64,000 bases of DNA from Roseibium aggregatum (GCF_017309185.1 NZ_JAEKJZ010000001.1:2108001-2172000); one strand, 5' to 3'. Shown: positions 54,461 through 63,470, counted from the first letter of the stretch. The notes: a model not told the origin generated them from the sequence alone. Program-made: numbers and translations.

Positions 54461-55354
54461 TCATCCACGATAGCGGAGGGCGTTGACCAGCAGATCGAAG
54501 GCCGGCGACGATTGGCGCCGGCTTGGGTAGTAGAGATGATAGCCGGGGAAGGGCGGGCACCAGTCCTCAAGGACCCGGATCAGCTTGCCGGAGTTTACGC
54601 GGTCGCCAATATGCTCCTGCGGCAGGCAGGCCAGACCAAGGCCTTCTTCCGCCGATCTGATGATCAATTCGACGTCGTTGCAGGTGAATTGGCCGGTGAC
54701 ACGGACATTGAGCGGACGTCCGTCGCGCTCGAACTCCCACGCGTAGAGCCCGCCAAGCGTAGGCAGGCGAAGGTTGATGCAGATATGGTCCGTCAGGTCG
54801 TAGGGCGTTTCCGGTACAGGTTTGTCCTTGAAATAATCCGGTGATCCGAACACGGCCATTCGGGTTTCCGGCCCGATGCGCACGGCAATCATGTCCTTTT
54901 CGACCTGCTCGCCCAGGCGCACTCCTGCATCGTAGCGTTCGGCGACGATGTCGGTCAGCTTCTGGTCTACCGCGACCTCGATATTGATGTCCGGGTAGTC
55001 CCGCATGAGCCTGGTGATCGCGGGCAGGAGAATGGTCTGGGCAGCGTGCTTGCTCGACGTGATCCGGAGATTGCCGGCGGGCCGTTCCCGGAATTCATTC
55101 AGTGTGTCGAGGCGCTGGCGGATGTCCTCGAAGGCCGGGCCAAGCGTTTCCTGAAGGAGTTCTCCCGGCTTGGTGGTCGACACCTTCCGCGTGGTCCTTG
55201 TCAGCAACCTGACCCCAAGACGTTCCTCCAGCCTGCGGACCGTATGGCTCAAGGACGACTGGGAGGTTCCGATGCGAGCGGCTGCACGGGTGAAGCTCTG
55301 TTCTTCAGCAACTGCCAGAAAGGCTGCGAGGTCTCCGAGTTCATCCCGCTTCAT
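54461..55354 (-). CDS. LysR-family regulator of the redox block
   Basis: 297-residue LysR-type regulator. Helix-turn-helix at residues 8-62 (LAAFLAVAEEQSFTRAAARI, then SQSSLSHTVRRLEERLG) and effector domain from NLRITSSKHAAQTI. RPAGNLRIT and DIVAERYDAGVRLG place it in the large group of LysR proteins adjacent to aldo/keto reductases, alcohol dehydrogenases and CMD-family genes in proteobacteria. It is divergent from the MFS gene; a perfect seven-base-arm dyad is in the 313-bp gap between them, and half of that sequence recurs at 63616. It probably controls the 53-64 kb genes. Confidence 0.92.
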   Translation of the reverse strand: MKRDELGDLAAFLAVAEEQSFTRAAARIGTSQSSLSHTVRRLEERLGVRLLTRTTRKVSTTKPGELLQETLGPAFEDIRQRLDTLNEFRERPAGNLRITSSKHAAQTILLPAITRLMRDYPDINIEVAVDQKLTDIVAERYDAGVRLGEQVEKDMIAVRIGPETRMAVFGSPDYFKDKPVPETPYDLTDHICINLRLPTLGGLYAWEFERDGRPLNVRVTGQFTCNDVELIIRSAEEGLGLACLPQEHIGDRVNSGKLIRVLEDWCPPFPGYHLYYPSRRQSSPAFDLLVNALRYRG

Positions 55355-55667
55355 TCATGATCTCCAGCGATAGGCAAAAGGGACATTTTCCAAGAAAGCT
55401 AATTAATGACCTCGGACGGGATTTCAATCTGCCGCACGCGAGTTTTCATGAAATTGAGACATAAGCCCATTCGGTTTATGTCGTCCAGTGAATAAGCCGG
55501 CGGCTCCCTATTCTATGTATCAGAAGGTTCGCGCGGTTGCCGACCGACGGATTATTCCACTTTTTTCACGGTTCACGAACGCCCGATAACGCAGGCGTCC
55601 CCAGGCTGGTGGGGACTGCGCGAAACCCGAGGGTGTCGTTCGACCGAAGACATCCAGGAGACTGCCA
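55355..55667. promoter_or_regulatory. Divergent lysR/MFS promoter interval
   Basis: 313 bp without a gene between lysR (start 55354) and the MFS gene (start 55668). It is clearly more AT-rich than the flanking genes in its first 150 bp and contains the 55458-55482 dyad. Promoters for both genes are expected here; no convincing -35/-10 pair was singled out. Confidence 0.5.
55458..55482. promoter_or_regulatory. Probable LysR operator: GACATAA-N11-TTATGTC
   Basis: Perfect seven-base inverted arms separated by eleven bases, which fits the known LysR box pattern of inverted arms around about eleven bases. It lies 103 bp upstream of the lysR start and 185 bp upstream of the MFS start. The stretch CATAAGCCCATTCGG within it recurs in inverted orientation at 63616-63630. 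Confidence 0.7.
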
Positions 55668-57122
55668 GTGACCACGCCGTCCGAAACTGAAACAGGGAAC
55701 GTCAACCCCGGTGCCGTGCTGGTGATCGTTCTCGTCAGCTACCTGATGATCGTGCTCGACACGTCCATCGTGATTACAGGTTTGCCGAAGATCCGCGACG
55801 GCCTCGGGTTCACACCATCCGCGCTTTCCTGGGTGCAGAACGCCTACATGCTCAGCTTCGGCGGATTGCTGCTTCTGGGCGCGCGGGCAGGGGACATTGC
55901 CGGCCGCCGGCGCATGTTCATCTGGGGGCTGGGCCTGTTCACCCTGTCCTCCATGGCGATCGGTCTTGCCCAGACACCGGCGGCGCTGGTCGCCGGCCGG
56001 GCCGTGCAGGGGATCGGTGCTGCGGTGCTCGCACCGTCCACGCTCGCCCTGCTTTCCGTGCATTTTGCCGAAGGAGCTGAAAGAACGCGTGCGCTGGCCT
56101 ACTATGCCGCTGTCGCAGGGGGCGGGGCCAGCCTCGGCCTTCTGGTCGGCGGGCTTCTCGCCGGTGAACTCTCCTGGCGTGTCGGGTTCTTCATGAATGT
56201 GCCGATCGGCATCGGACTGATGATTGTCGCCCGCCTCATTCTCGATGAGACAGACAGACAGACCGGCCGCTTCGATCTGGCGGGAGCGCTGAGTTCCACG
56301 CTCGGCATGACGGCACTCGTCTTTGGAATCGAGCGATCGGCCGCGGACGGCTTCTACGACGAGACTGTTCTTGCCTCGCTTGGTGCGAGCATTCTTCTCC
56401 TGCTGTTCTTCGTGATCAACGAGAGAAAGGCAGAACAGCCCATCCTGCCGCTGCGCCTGTTCAACAGCCGCCAGCGCTCTGCCGCCTATCTCGCCCGGAT
56501 GCTGTTCATCGGCGCAATGCTGGGGTTCTTCTTCTTCACGACACAGTTCCTGCAGGACGTTTTCGGGTTCACGCCGACGCAGGCGGGCATGGCGTTTCTG
56601 CCGCTTACGATCCCGAGTTTCCTTGCATCGCTGTTCGTACCCCGGCTCACCGCACGCCTGGGCAACGGCGGCCTGATGGCGCTCGCCCTTGCCTTTGGCT
56701 CTGCCGGACTGTTCTGGTTGGGGCAGGCAACCGCTCACAGCTCGTTCATCGCCGGCTTCGCGCTCCCCATGATTTTGATCGGCCTCGGCAACGGCGCGGC
56801 CCTCGGTCCGCTTACGGTGGCCAGCGTCAGCGGTGTCCGTTCCGAGGATACCGGCGCCGCGTCCGGGCTCGTGAATGTGTTCCATCAGCTCGGCGGGGCC
56901 CTCGGCCTGGCCGTCCTGCTGGTGGTCTTTTCGCTGGTCTCTCCGCAGGCGGTAGAGAGCAGCGATGAACTTGCCCGCGGCCTTGCCTTCACCTTCACGG
57001 CCGGCGGCACTTTCCTTGCGACAGCGCTCGCGATCGCACTCGCCTTCCTTGTCAGAAATCCGCTTGCCGGCAGGGGTGTCGAGGAGGTTCCCGCATTGAG
57101 CCGGGTGATCGAGAGGTCCTGA
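55668..57122 (+). CDS. MFS transporter, EmrB/QacA-type (DHA2, 14 helices)
   Basis: 484-residue inner-membrane drug:proton antiporter-like protein. The DHA2 pattern is visible: VLDTSIVITGLPKIRDGLGF with the SALSWVQNAYML motif in helix 2, GDIAGRRRMF in loop 2-3 and RAVQGIGAAVLAPSTLALL. Fourteen helices are expected. The GTG start at 55668 has GGAG upstream; the first residues are acidic and soluble. Substrate unknown; such pumps export toxic organics, in keeping with aldehyde or aromatic metabolism in the following genes. Confidence 0.92.
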   Translation: MTTPSETETGNVNPGAVLVIVLVSYLMIVLDTSIVITGLPKIRDGLGFTPSALSWVQNAYMLSFGGLLLLGARAGDIAGRRRMFIWGLGLFTLSSMAIGLAQTPAALVAGRAVQGIGAAVLAPSTLALLSVHFAEGAERTRALAYYAAVAGGGASLGLLVGGLLAGELSWRVGFFMNVPIGIGLMIVARLILDETDRQTGRFDLAGALSSTLGMTALVFGIERSAADGFYDETVLASLGASILLLLFFVINERKAEQPILPLRLFNSRQRSAAYLARMLFIGAMLGFFFFTTQFLQDVFGFTPTQAGMAFLPLTIPSFLASLFVPRLTARLGNGGLMALALAFGSAGLFWLGQATAHSSFIAGFALPMILIGLGNGAALGPLTVASVSGVRSEDTGAASGLVNVFHQLGGALGLAVLLVVFSLVSPQAVESSDELARGLAFTFTAGGTFLATALAIALAFLVRNPLAGRGVEEVPALSRVIERS

Positions 57123-57148
57123 GGAGGAATTAAAAGGAAACAGGCGAC

Positions 57149-57730
57149 ATGACCATACCATCGGTGCTCACGCGGCGGGATGCCGTCAACACGCTCTTTC
57201 TGGCTGCTCTGGCAGGCAGCACGGGAAAAGCGCTGCCAGCCTCGCCCGGAAATCAAACGCTCGTAGCCTATCTGTCGCGCAGTGGAAATACGCGAGTGAT
57301 CGCCGGTTTTCTTAGCCGGGAACAGGACGCGGACCTCTTTGAAATCAGGACGCGAGAACCCTATCCGGAGGACTACGACCGGCATGTCGATCTCGCGCGC
57401 CGCCAGCGGGACGCCGAAATTGCACCGGCACTTGAGGATCTGCCCGCCAGTTTCGCCGGCTACGATGTGGTCTTTCTCGGCTTTCCGATCTGGGGCGGAG
57501 CGTTGCCCGCGCCGGTAAGAACCTTCCTGAGCGCGAACGATTTTTCGGGAAAGCGGCTTGTTCCGTTCGTGACCCATGGCGGATATGGACCCGGCAGCGC
57601 TCTCGAAACGGTTGCCGAACTCGTTCCGGCAGCGACGGTCCTGGACCCGTTTGTCCTCGAATGCGACCAGGAACGGGCAATCATCGAACGTGTGTCTTCC
57701 TGGCTTGAAGTCTCCGGCGTGAAGAGCTGA
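57149..57730 (+). CDS. Tat-exported flavodoxin-like protein
   Basis: 193-residue protein. A twin-arginine signal (LTRRDAVNTLFLAALAG, residues 7-23) suggests folded export with cofactor. The rest is a flavodoxin-like fold: FMN phosphate loop SRSGNTRVIAGFL near residue 44 and VFLGFPIWGGALPAPVRTFL near 107, the WGG segment being typical of the FMN pocket. It resembles flavodoxin_4-type proteins seen next to aldo/keto reductase and CMD genes. It starts 26 bp after the MFS gene. A periplasmic redox carrier or reductase role is inferred. Confidence 0.87.
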   Translation: MTIPSVLTRRDAVNTLFLAALAGSTGKALPASPGNQTLVAYLSRSGNTRVIAGFLSREQDADLFEIRTREPYPEDYDRHVDLARRQRDAEIAPALEDLPASFAGYDVVFLGFPIWGGALPAPVRTFLSANDFSGKRLVPFVTHGGYGPGSALETVAELVPAATVLDPFVLECDQERAIIERVSSWLEVSGVKS

Positions 57731-57868
57731 AGCGTCGCACGCATTCATCCGCTGTGCTCATAGAGCCTATCGGGAAACGCCAGCTAATCTTTCCCGAATT
57801 CCCTCCCAGATATCTCCGAGAGTTGACCGGCGGCGCGTGCCGGTCCGGGCAAGAGGAAAACTCCCATT

Positions 57869-58324
57869 ATGAAAAGCACGGTTATTGCCGGCGCCGTAAC
57901 TGCCACATTGGTCTCAACCGCTTCCGCACTCGCGGAGCAGAACAGGGTCCGCTTTCCCGGCAATCTGGGCGAGCTGGAGCACTACACCACTGTCAGACGC
58001 GGCGAAGTAACGGAGTTCATGTATACATCCCGGGAAGCGGCCGATGCAGCGAAGGCCGGTGAGCCAATCCCGCCGGGAACTCAGGTCATCCTCCAGGACT
58101 GGCGTAACGGCGAAGTCTACCGTCTGTTCGTGATGGAGAAGGGCGAGAACTGGGGCGATGACTATGAAGAAGCGATGCGCACCGAAAACTGGCAGTTCCA
58201 GTGGTTCTGGCCGGACGGCTCGATCAACCTGAATGAGAACACGCAGCGCTGCCGCTCCTGTCACCAGGCCCGGGACGGACGTGAGTTCATGTACACCTTC
58301 GACCAACTGAGAAACTACGAATGA
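57869..58324 (+). CDS. Cytochrome P460-like c-type haem protein
   Basis: 151-residue periplasmic protein. Signal peptide about residues 1-22 (STASALA/EQ). One haem motif, C128-RS-C131-H132, lies near the C-terminus, and the sequence (VILQDWRNGEVYRLFVMEKG and TENWQFQWFWPDGS) matches the cytochrome P460 family fold. In true P460 enzymes a lysine cross-links the haem; whether that residue is present cannot be judged by eye. It overlaps the next membrane-protein gene (ATGA), so the two probably work together in electron transfer to the respiratory chain. Confidence 0.85.
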   Translation: MKSTVIAGAVTATLVSTASALAEQNRVRFPGNLGELEHYTTVRRGEVTEFMYTSREAADAAKAGEPIPPGTQVILQDWRNGEVYRLFVMEKGENWGDDYEEAMRTENWQFQWFWPDGSINLNENTQRCRSCHQARDGREFMYTFDQLRNYE

Positions 58325-59031
58325 GCCTGCGAGGAAGTTCGTATCGCCTCTCGCTTGTGCTTGGTGCCAGCCTCCTGCTGCTGCTGTGTTTTGCCTACTG
58401 GTGGTTGGGCAATCTCGCGCACGAGCTTTTTGGAACGGCTTTGTTTCTCGTATTGGGATTTCACATCCGGTCCAACTTGAACTGGTGGTGCTCCCTGCCA
58501 AAGGGCAACTACACGCTCCGCCGCGCGGCAAGCGTCGCGATCACCGCGCTCCTGGCGAGCGCAACGATTGTGCTCATGATCTCGAGCCTGTTGATTTCCC
58601 GGAGTGTCTTCGCATTTCTCTCGGTCAAGCAGGTTTTTGTTCTGCGAGAGGTGCACTGGTATTCCGCCTACTGGATGATTGCCCTTGTCGGGCTGCATAT
58701 CGGGCTCAACTGGAGCAGGCTTGTGTCTCTCATGCGCAATCTGACAGGACTCCGGTTTGCGGGTGTTTCCTGGAAAATCGGATCGGCGACAAGTGCCCTG
58801 ATCCTGTTGGTCTTAGGCCTGGAAAGCGCCGCCGCACTGGATGTCTGGACACGGCTGACGTTCCGCCAGAGCCCGGTCATGTGGGACTTCAATGCCGATG
58901 CGGCCCGTTTTTTCCTGCACTGGATAGCCATTGTCGGATTGTTCGCTGTCGCATCATGCCTTGTCCTCAATCTGATCGAGTTCGGACACGCAAGACTGGT
59001 CTCTGTTCGAACGAACGCAGGCAAGCACTGA
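58321..59031 (+). CDS. DUF4405-type membrane protein, putative cytochrome b-like
   Basis: 236-residue polytopic protein with about five or six helices. Histidine pairs occur inside membrane segments (HELFGTALFLVLGFHIRSNL and REVHWYSAYWMIALVGLHIG), a pattern expected for b-type haem ligation and seen in DUF4405 proteins. An extra C-terminal helix carries FLHWIAIVGL. It is translationally coupled to the P460-like gene. It may pass electrons between the periplasmic cytochromes and the quinone pool; this is inference. Confidence 0.82.
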   Translation: MSLRGSSYRLSLVLGASLLLLLCFAYWWLGNLAHELFGTALFLVLGFHIRSNLNWWCSLPKGNYTLRRAASVAITALLASATIVLMISSLLISRSVFAFLSVKQVFVLREVHWYSAYWMIALVGLHIGLNWSRLVSLMRNLTGLRFAGVSWKIGSATSALILLVLGLESAAALDVWTRLTFRQSPVMWDFNADAARFFLHWIAIVGLFAVASCLVLNLIEFGHARLVSVRTNAGKH

Positions 59032-59244
59032 TCCCGGACCGGAGCCGCAAATCTCGGGTGCGGACCCACCATTCATGAACCTGCCAGATAAGCCCAAGCG
59101 TCAATGTCCGGCTAATCGGGTCGCTGTTCGGGCGTTATGAGTAGAAATACGTGCGAGCCTGTTGCGTCGCGCGAAACGACAAGAGCTGAACAGCCGAATA
59201 TGTGGGCTTCCGGGGGCTTGGAAACCAAGAAACTGGAGAAGTAC

Positions 59245-59625
59245 TTGACGAGAGTAATCGTATCTCTCTTCGCCCTGTCGCTCGTTGGACCGATGTCCGG
59301 AGTGGCACAGGCACAGGACGCAGATGCCGGAGAACGGCTTTTCAGACAACGCTGCAGTTCCTGCCATTCGCTTCAAGCGGGCGAGAACCGCATCGGGCCG
59401 TCTCTGCACGGTATTGTCGGAAGCCAAGCCGGCAGCACACAGGGCGCGCGCTATTCCAGGGCAATGCGGGATGCCGACCTCCTCTGGGATCCGGAAACGC
59501 TGACAGCCTTTCTTGAGCGTCCGCGTGATCTCGTGCGCGGTACAAGCATGTCGATCGCCATCCGCAACGAAGATGACCGGGAAGACATTGTCGCCTTCCT
59601 CGAACAGGCGGCCAGCTCCGACTAG
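59245..59625 (+). CDS. Class I cytochrome c
   Basis: 126-residue periplasmic cytochrome c. CSSCH gives the haem site shortly after the signal peptide (TRVIVSLFALSLVGPMSGVAQA/Q), with IGPSLHGIVGSQAG and a C-terminal Met-containing segment (RGTSMSIAIRNE) as probable axial-ligand region. A TTG start at 59245 with GGAG six bases upstream gives a proper signal peptide; the frame opens at 59137 with non-signal sequence, so this start is a judgement. It is the likely electron acceptor of the molybdenum oxidoreductase encoded next. Confidence 0.85.
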   Translation: MTRVIVSLFALSLVGPMSGVAQAQDADAGERLFRQRCSSCHSLQAGENRIGPSLHGIVGSQAGSTQGARYSRAMRDADLLWDPETLTAFLERPRDLVRGTSMSIAIRNEDDREDIVAFLEQAASSD

Positions 59626-59655
59626 CCAGACCCCCCCCGTTCCAGCCAGGAATGA

Positions 59656-60120
59656 ATGATGACCAAGTTGAAGATAAACAGCAAATCCGTCGAGGTGGAC
59701 GTCGAGGACGAGACGCCACTGCTGTGGGTTATTCGTGAACATGTCGGCCTGACAGGCACGAAATACGGTTGCGGCGTTGCCCAGTGCGGCGCCTGTACCG
59801 TTCACCTGAACGGCGAGGCGACGCGGTCTTGCGTTCTGCCGATCAGCGCCGTCAGCGAAGACGACGAGATCGTCACCATCGAGGGACTTGCGGAGGGCGA
59901 CACCCCGCATCCGGTCCAGTCCGCCTGGGCGGAGCTGGACGTCGCGCAGTGCGGCTATTGTCAGGTCGGCATGATCATGGCGGCTTCGTCCCTGTTGAAC
60001 CAGAACGCGGATCCGTCCGACGAGGACATTCGCGCCGAAATCACCAACATTTGCAGATGCGGCACGTATCCGCGCGTACTGGCGGGCGTAATGCGCGCCG
60101 CCGAGCGCATGCGCGGCTGA
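59656..60120 (+). CDS. 2Fe-2S small subunit of a periplasmic-type molybdenum oxidoreductase
   Basis: 154-residue iron-sulfur subunit of the xanthine oxidase family, closest in organisation to IorA (isoquinoline 1-oxidoreductase alpha). Plant-type cluster ligands are C39, C44, C47 and C59; the second, helical-domain cluster uses C99, C102, C133 and C135. It has no signal and would be exported by hitch-hiking with the Tat-targeted large subunit. The start is ATG at 59656, with ATG at 59659 as alternative. It lies 13 bp before the large-subunit gene. Confidence 0.92.
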   Translation: MMTKLKINSKSVEVDVEDETPLLWVIREHVGLTGTKYGCGVAQCGACTVHLNGEATRSCVLPISAVSEDDEIVTIEGLAEGDTPHPVQSAWAELDVAQCGYCQVGMIMAASSLLNQNADPSDEDIRAEITNICRCGTYPRVLAGVMRAAERMRG

Positions 60121-60133
60121 GGAGGGCAAGAAG

Positions 60134-62323
60134 ATGCAAGCCACGATCAATGATGCAGCACGTCTTTCCAGGCGTTCGTTTCTGGGAGCTTCCGGCGCTG
60201 CGGCTGGAGCCTTCACGTTCGGGTTCTCCTTTCCGCTGGCATCGCCTGGTCTTGCCCGGACGAGCGCACCGGAGGTGAATGCCTGGGTCGTCGTCAAGCC
60301 GGACGAGACCGTTGTGATCCGCATTGCGCGTATCGAGATGGGGCAGGGCTCGCTGACCGGCCTGTCGCAGCTTGTCGCCGAGGAACTCGAGTGCGACTGG
60401 GACAAGGTGACCTTCGAGCTGGTGAAGCCTGGAAAAAACAGCGCGCGGAACAACGTCTGGGGACGCCAGAGCACCGGTGGCTCGCGTGCCATTCGCGGTT
60501 CTCACGAGTACGTGCGCAAGGGCGGCGCAACGGCGCGGGCCATGCTGGTCGAGGCCGCCGCGCGCGAATGGGGCGTGCCCGCCGGCGAATGCAGTGTCTC
60601 GAAAGGCGTGATCACCCATGATGCCAGCGGCCGGTCCACCACGTACGGTGCGGTGGCCAAAGCGGCAAACGCGATCACGCCTCCCGACGAAGTGATCTTG
60701 AAGGATCCGGCCGATTGGACAATTGCCGGTCAGCCGGTCAAGCGCATCGACACCATGGACAAGCTCAATGGTGCGCTCGTCTACAGCACGGATGTCACCT
60801 TTCCGGACATGCTTGTCGCGGTTCCGAAGGCCTGCCCGGTGCACGGCGGCAAGCTGGTCAGCTTCGACGCATCGGCGATCACGAACATGCGCGGCGTGGA
60901 ACATGTCCTGCGCGTCGACGACGAAACGGTCGCCGTCGTGGCCGATACCTTCTGGCGGGCGAAGACTGCGCTCGATGCCCTGCCGATAGAATGGGACGAA
61001 GGCGAGAACGCGGGCGTTTCCAGCGAGACCATCGCCGAAATGCTGCGGGAGGGCTTGACGGCGGAGACGCCTTACATCGGCAACGAGGCAGGCGACGCGA
61101 AAGGCGTCCTCGCTGGCGCCGACCGTGTGATCGAGGCCGACTACAGTTTTCCCTACCTGAATCACGCTCCCATGGAGGTCCTTTCGGCGACGATCCGCTG
61201 GACACCCGAACGCTGCGAAATGTGGGGCGCGACCCAGGTGCCCGAGAGCGCTCTTTCAGCGATGGCGGAAGCCGCCGGGCTGGCGCCGGAGGCCTGCGAA
61301 GTCAATGTGACCCGGATCGGGGGAAGCTTCGGACGCAGGCTGCAGTCAGACTACGTGGGCATGGCCACGCGGATCGCAAGGCAGATCCCGAATCGCTACG
61401 TGAAGATGATGTGGACGCGCGAGGAAGACATGGTGCAGGGACGTTTCCACCCTGTCACCCAGTGCCGCCTTCGTGCCGCCGTCGACACGGACGGCAATCT
61501 GGAGGCCCTGCACATGCGCATCTCCGGCCAGTCGATTGCCGCCTATGCCTTTCCAGGCGCGATGACGGAAAACGGCGACCCCTTTGTCTTCCAGGGGCTC
61601 AATCCGGATGGCGACGAAACGGCAATCGGCTACACGATCCCGAACCTTCTCGTCGACCATGCAATGCGCAATCCGCACATCCGTCCGGGCGCCTGGCGGG
61701 GTGTGAACCTGAACCAGAATGCGGTCTACCTGGAGAGTTTCATCGACGAGATTGCACATGAAACCGGCCAGGATCCGCTGGACTTCCGCCGCAAGCTGAT
61801 GGCCAACCATCCGAAGCACCTCGCAGTCCTGGAAGCTGCCGCAAGAGGCGTCGGCTGGGACACACCGCCACCGGAAGGCATTCACCGCGGTCTCGCCCAG
61901 ATCATGGGATTCGGCAGCTACGTGGCGGCGGCCGCGGAGGTATCGGTCTCCGACGGCTGGGTGAAGATCCACCGCATCGTCGCCGCAACGGATCCGGGAC
62001 ACGTCGTTAATCCCCAGCAGGTCGAGGCACAGGTTGCCGGCTCGTTCGTCTATGGACTGTCGGCAATGCTTTATGGCGAATGTACCGTTCGGGACGGCCG
62101 CATCGAACAGGAGAACTTTGACACCTACAATGTCATGCGCCTGGACGAAATGCCCGAGGTCGAAGTCATTGCCATACCGTCCGGCGGCTTCTGGGGCGGC
62201 GTCGGCGAGCCGACAATCGCCGTGGCGGCTCCCGCTGTTCTGAACGCGATCTTCGCGGCAACCGGCAAAAGGGTTCGCAACATGCCGCTGCAGAACTTCG
62301 ACTTCCGCGCGAACCCAAGCTGA
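60134..62323 (+). CDS. Molybdopterin large subunit, IorB-like aldehyde/isoquinoline oxidoreductase
   Basis: 729-residue catalytic subunit with a Tat signal peptide (SRRSFLGASGAAAGAFTFG, residues 12-30), so it works in the periplasm. Molybdopterin-binding regions typical of the family are spread through it, including GQGSLTGLSQL near residue 75 and the catalytic Glu near the C-terminus in GVGEPTIAVAAPAV. There is no FAD subunit, unlike xanthine dehydrogenase; IorAB-type enzymes instead pass electrons to cytochrome c or quinone, and a cytochrome c gene is just upstream. The substrate may be an aldehyde or N-heterocycle. GGAGG precedes the start. Confidence 0.92.
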   Translation: MQATINDAARLSRRSFLGASGAAAGAFTFGFSFPLASPGLARTSAPEVNAWVVVKPDETVVIRIARIEMGQGSLTGLSQLVAEELECDWDKVTFELVKPGKNSARNNVWGRQSTGGSRAIRGSHEYVRKGGATARAMLVEAAAREWGVPAGECSVSKGVITHDASGRSTTYGAVAKAANAITPPDEVILKDPADWTIAGQPVKRIDTMDKLNGALVYSTDVTFPDMLVAVPKACPVHGGKLVSFDASAITNMRGVEHVLRVDDETVAVVADTFWRAKTALDALPIEWDEGENAGVSSETIAEMLREGLTAETPYIGNEAGDAKGVLAGADRVIEADYSFPYLNHAPMEVLSATIRWTPERCEMWGATQVPESALSAMAEAAGLAPEACEVNVTRIGGSFGRRLQSDYVGMATRIARQIPNRYVKMMWTREEDMVQGRFHPVTQCRLRAAVDTDGNLEALHMRISGQSIAAYAFPGAMTENGDPFVFQGLNPDGDETAIGYTIPNLLVDHAMRNPHIRPGAWRGVNLNQNAVYLESFIDEIAHETGQDPLDFRRKLMANHPKHLAVLEAAARGVGWDTPPPEGIHRGLAQIMGFGSYVAAAAEVSVSDGWVKIHRIVAATDPGHVVNPQQVEAQVAGSFVYGLSAMLYGECTVRDGRIEQENFDTYNVMRLDEMPEVEVIAIPSGGFWGGVGEPTIAVAAPAVLNAIFAATGKRVRNMPLQNFDFRANPS

Positions 62324-62336
62324 ACACCCTAAAGCG

Positions 62337-62361
62337 CGGGACCGCCATAAAGGCGGTCCCG
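62337..62361 (+). terminator. Hairpin after the molybdenum oxidoreductase operon
   Basis: CGGGACCGCC and GGCGGTCCCG form a perfect ten-base stem around ATAAA, 13 bp after the stop. It has no following T run, so it may act with Rho or as an RNA 3'-end stabiliser. Confidence 0.6.
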
Positions 62362-62383
62362 TACCCTGTCGTAAAGGCCACGC

Positions 62384-62421
62384 AAAAAAAGCGGCCCGGG
62401 AAGCCGAAAGCTTCCCGGGCC
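62384..62421 (-). terminator. Rho-independent terminator of the alcohol dehydrogenase gene
   Basis: GGCCCGGGAAGC and GCTTCCCGGGCC pair perfectly around CGAAA (62393-62421). Read on the minus strand the stem is followed by GC and seven T. It begins 33 bp beyond the dehydrogenase stop. Confidence 0.85.
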
Positions 62422-62453
62422 AGACAGGTTCCACGAGTTTTCGGCCGGTCCCG

Positions 62454-63470
62454 TTAGACCCTGAGCAGCGTCTTGATTGTCCGCCGCTCGTCCATTGCCT
62501 TGTAGCCTTCGGCGACATCGGCAAGCGGAACCTCCAGGTCGAAAACCTTGCCGGGATTGATCTTGCGGGTCAGAACGAGATCCATGAGATGAGGCAGGAA
62601 CCTGCGCACGGGAGCTGGTCCGCCCAGCATGCCGACCTGCGAGAAGAAGAGCTGCTGGCCGTCGAACTCCACACCGTGCGGCACGCCCACATAGCCGATC
62701 ATCGAACCGGGGCGCGCGCAATGCAGGGCCTGATCCATGGACTGCTTCGTGCCCACACATTCCAGAACGGCGTCTGCACCGATCTTGTTGGTGAGTTCCT
62801 TTACCTTGGCGATGCCCTCGTCGCCGCGCTCGGCGATGATGTCGGTTGCACCGTATTCCAGAGCAAGGTCCTGCCGGTTCTTGTGGCGGCTCATGGCAAT
62901 GATGCGCTCGGCGCCCATCTGCTTGGAGGCGAGGACGCCCATCAGGCCGACGGCGCCATCGCCGACGACCACGACCGTCGAACCGGGTTTTACCTGAGCC
63001 GCAACGGCGGCGTACCAGCCGGTTCCGAGAACATCAGATGTCGCAAGCAGGCTGGGAATGAGATCCTCGGAGGGCATTTCCGCAGTTGCGACCAGCGTTC
63101 CGTCCGCAAGCGGGACCCGGGCGAGGGACGCCTGGGCGCCGGTCATGAATTCGCGCTGCTCGCAGGAAGACTGAAAGCCGACCTTGCAGTGGGGGCAGGT
63201 GTTGTCGGAGAGGCAGAACGATCCGACCACGAACTGACCGGGCTTCACGGTTTTTACGGCACTGCCGACCTCAACCACGACACCACAGTATTCGTGACCC
63301 ATGTGCATGGGCTCCGCCACGTCGTTCAGACCGCGGTACGGCCATAGATCGGAGCCGCAGACGCAGCTTGCCGAGAGTTTGATGATTGCGTCGGTCGGCA
63401 GGAGGATCTCGGGTTCGGATACCTCTTCACAGCGGATGTCTCCTGGCGCATGGAGAACTGTTCCAAGCAT
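62454..63470 (-). CDS. Zinc-dependent alcohol dehydrogenase
   Basis: 338-residue medium-chain dehydrogenase. Catalytic zinc region SCVCGSDLWPYRG and GHEYCG, a structural-zinc-like lobe (CPHCKVGFQSSC) and the NAD(P) Rossmann motif VGDGAVGLMG are present. ATG at 63470 has AAGGA upstream and gives the family N-terminus; an in-frame start at 63518 adds 16 residues without homology. It is divergent from the CMD-family gene at 63804 with the shared LysR-type sequence in between. It likely interconverts an alcohol and aldehyde used by the block. Confidence 0.93.
   Translation of the reverse strand: MLGTVLHAPGDIRCEEVSEPEILLPTDAIIKLSASCVCGSDLWPYRGLNDVAEPMHMGHEYCGVVVEVGSAVKTVKPGQFVVGSFCLSDNTCPHCKVGFQSSCEQREFMTGAQASLARVPLADGTLVATAEMPSEDLIPSLLATSDVLGTGWYAAVAAQVKPGSTVVVVGDGAVGLMGVLASKQMGAERIIAMSRHKNRQDLALEYGATDIIAERGDEGIAKVKELTNKIGADAVLECVGTKQSMDQALHCARPGSMIGYVGVPHGVEFDGQQLFFSQVGMLGGPAPVRRFLPHLMDLVLTRKINPGKVFDLEVPLADVAEGYKAMDERRTIKTLLRV

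Noticed and set aside
55566-57161. 531-residue minus-strand open frame
   Set aside because: Antisense to the MFS transporter; composition is glutamate/arginine-rich shadow coding.
59101-60492. 463-residue minus-strand open frame
   Set aside because: Antisense to the cytochrome c and 2Fe-2S subunit genes, both with clear cofactor motifs.
60041-62524. 374- and 392-residue minus-strand open frames
   Set aside because: Antisense to the molybdopterin large subunit; no domain of their own.
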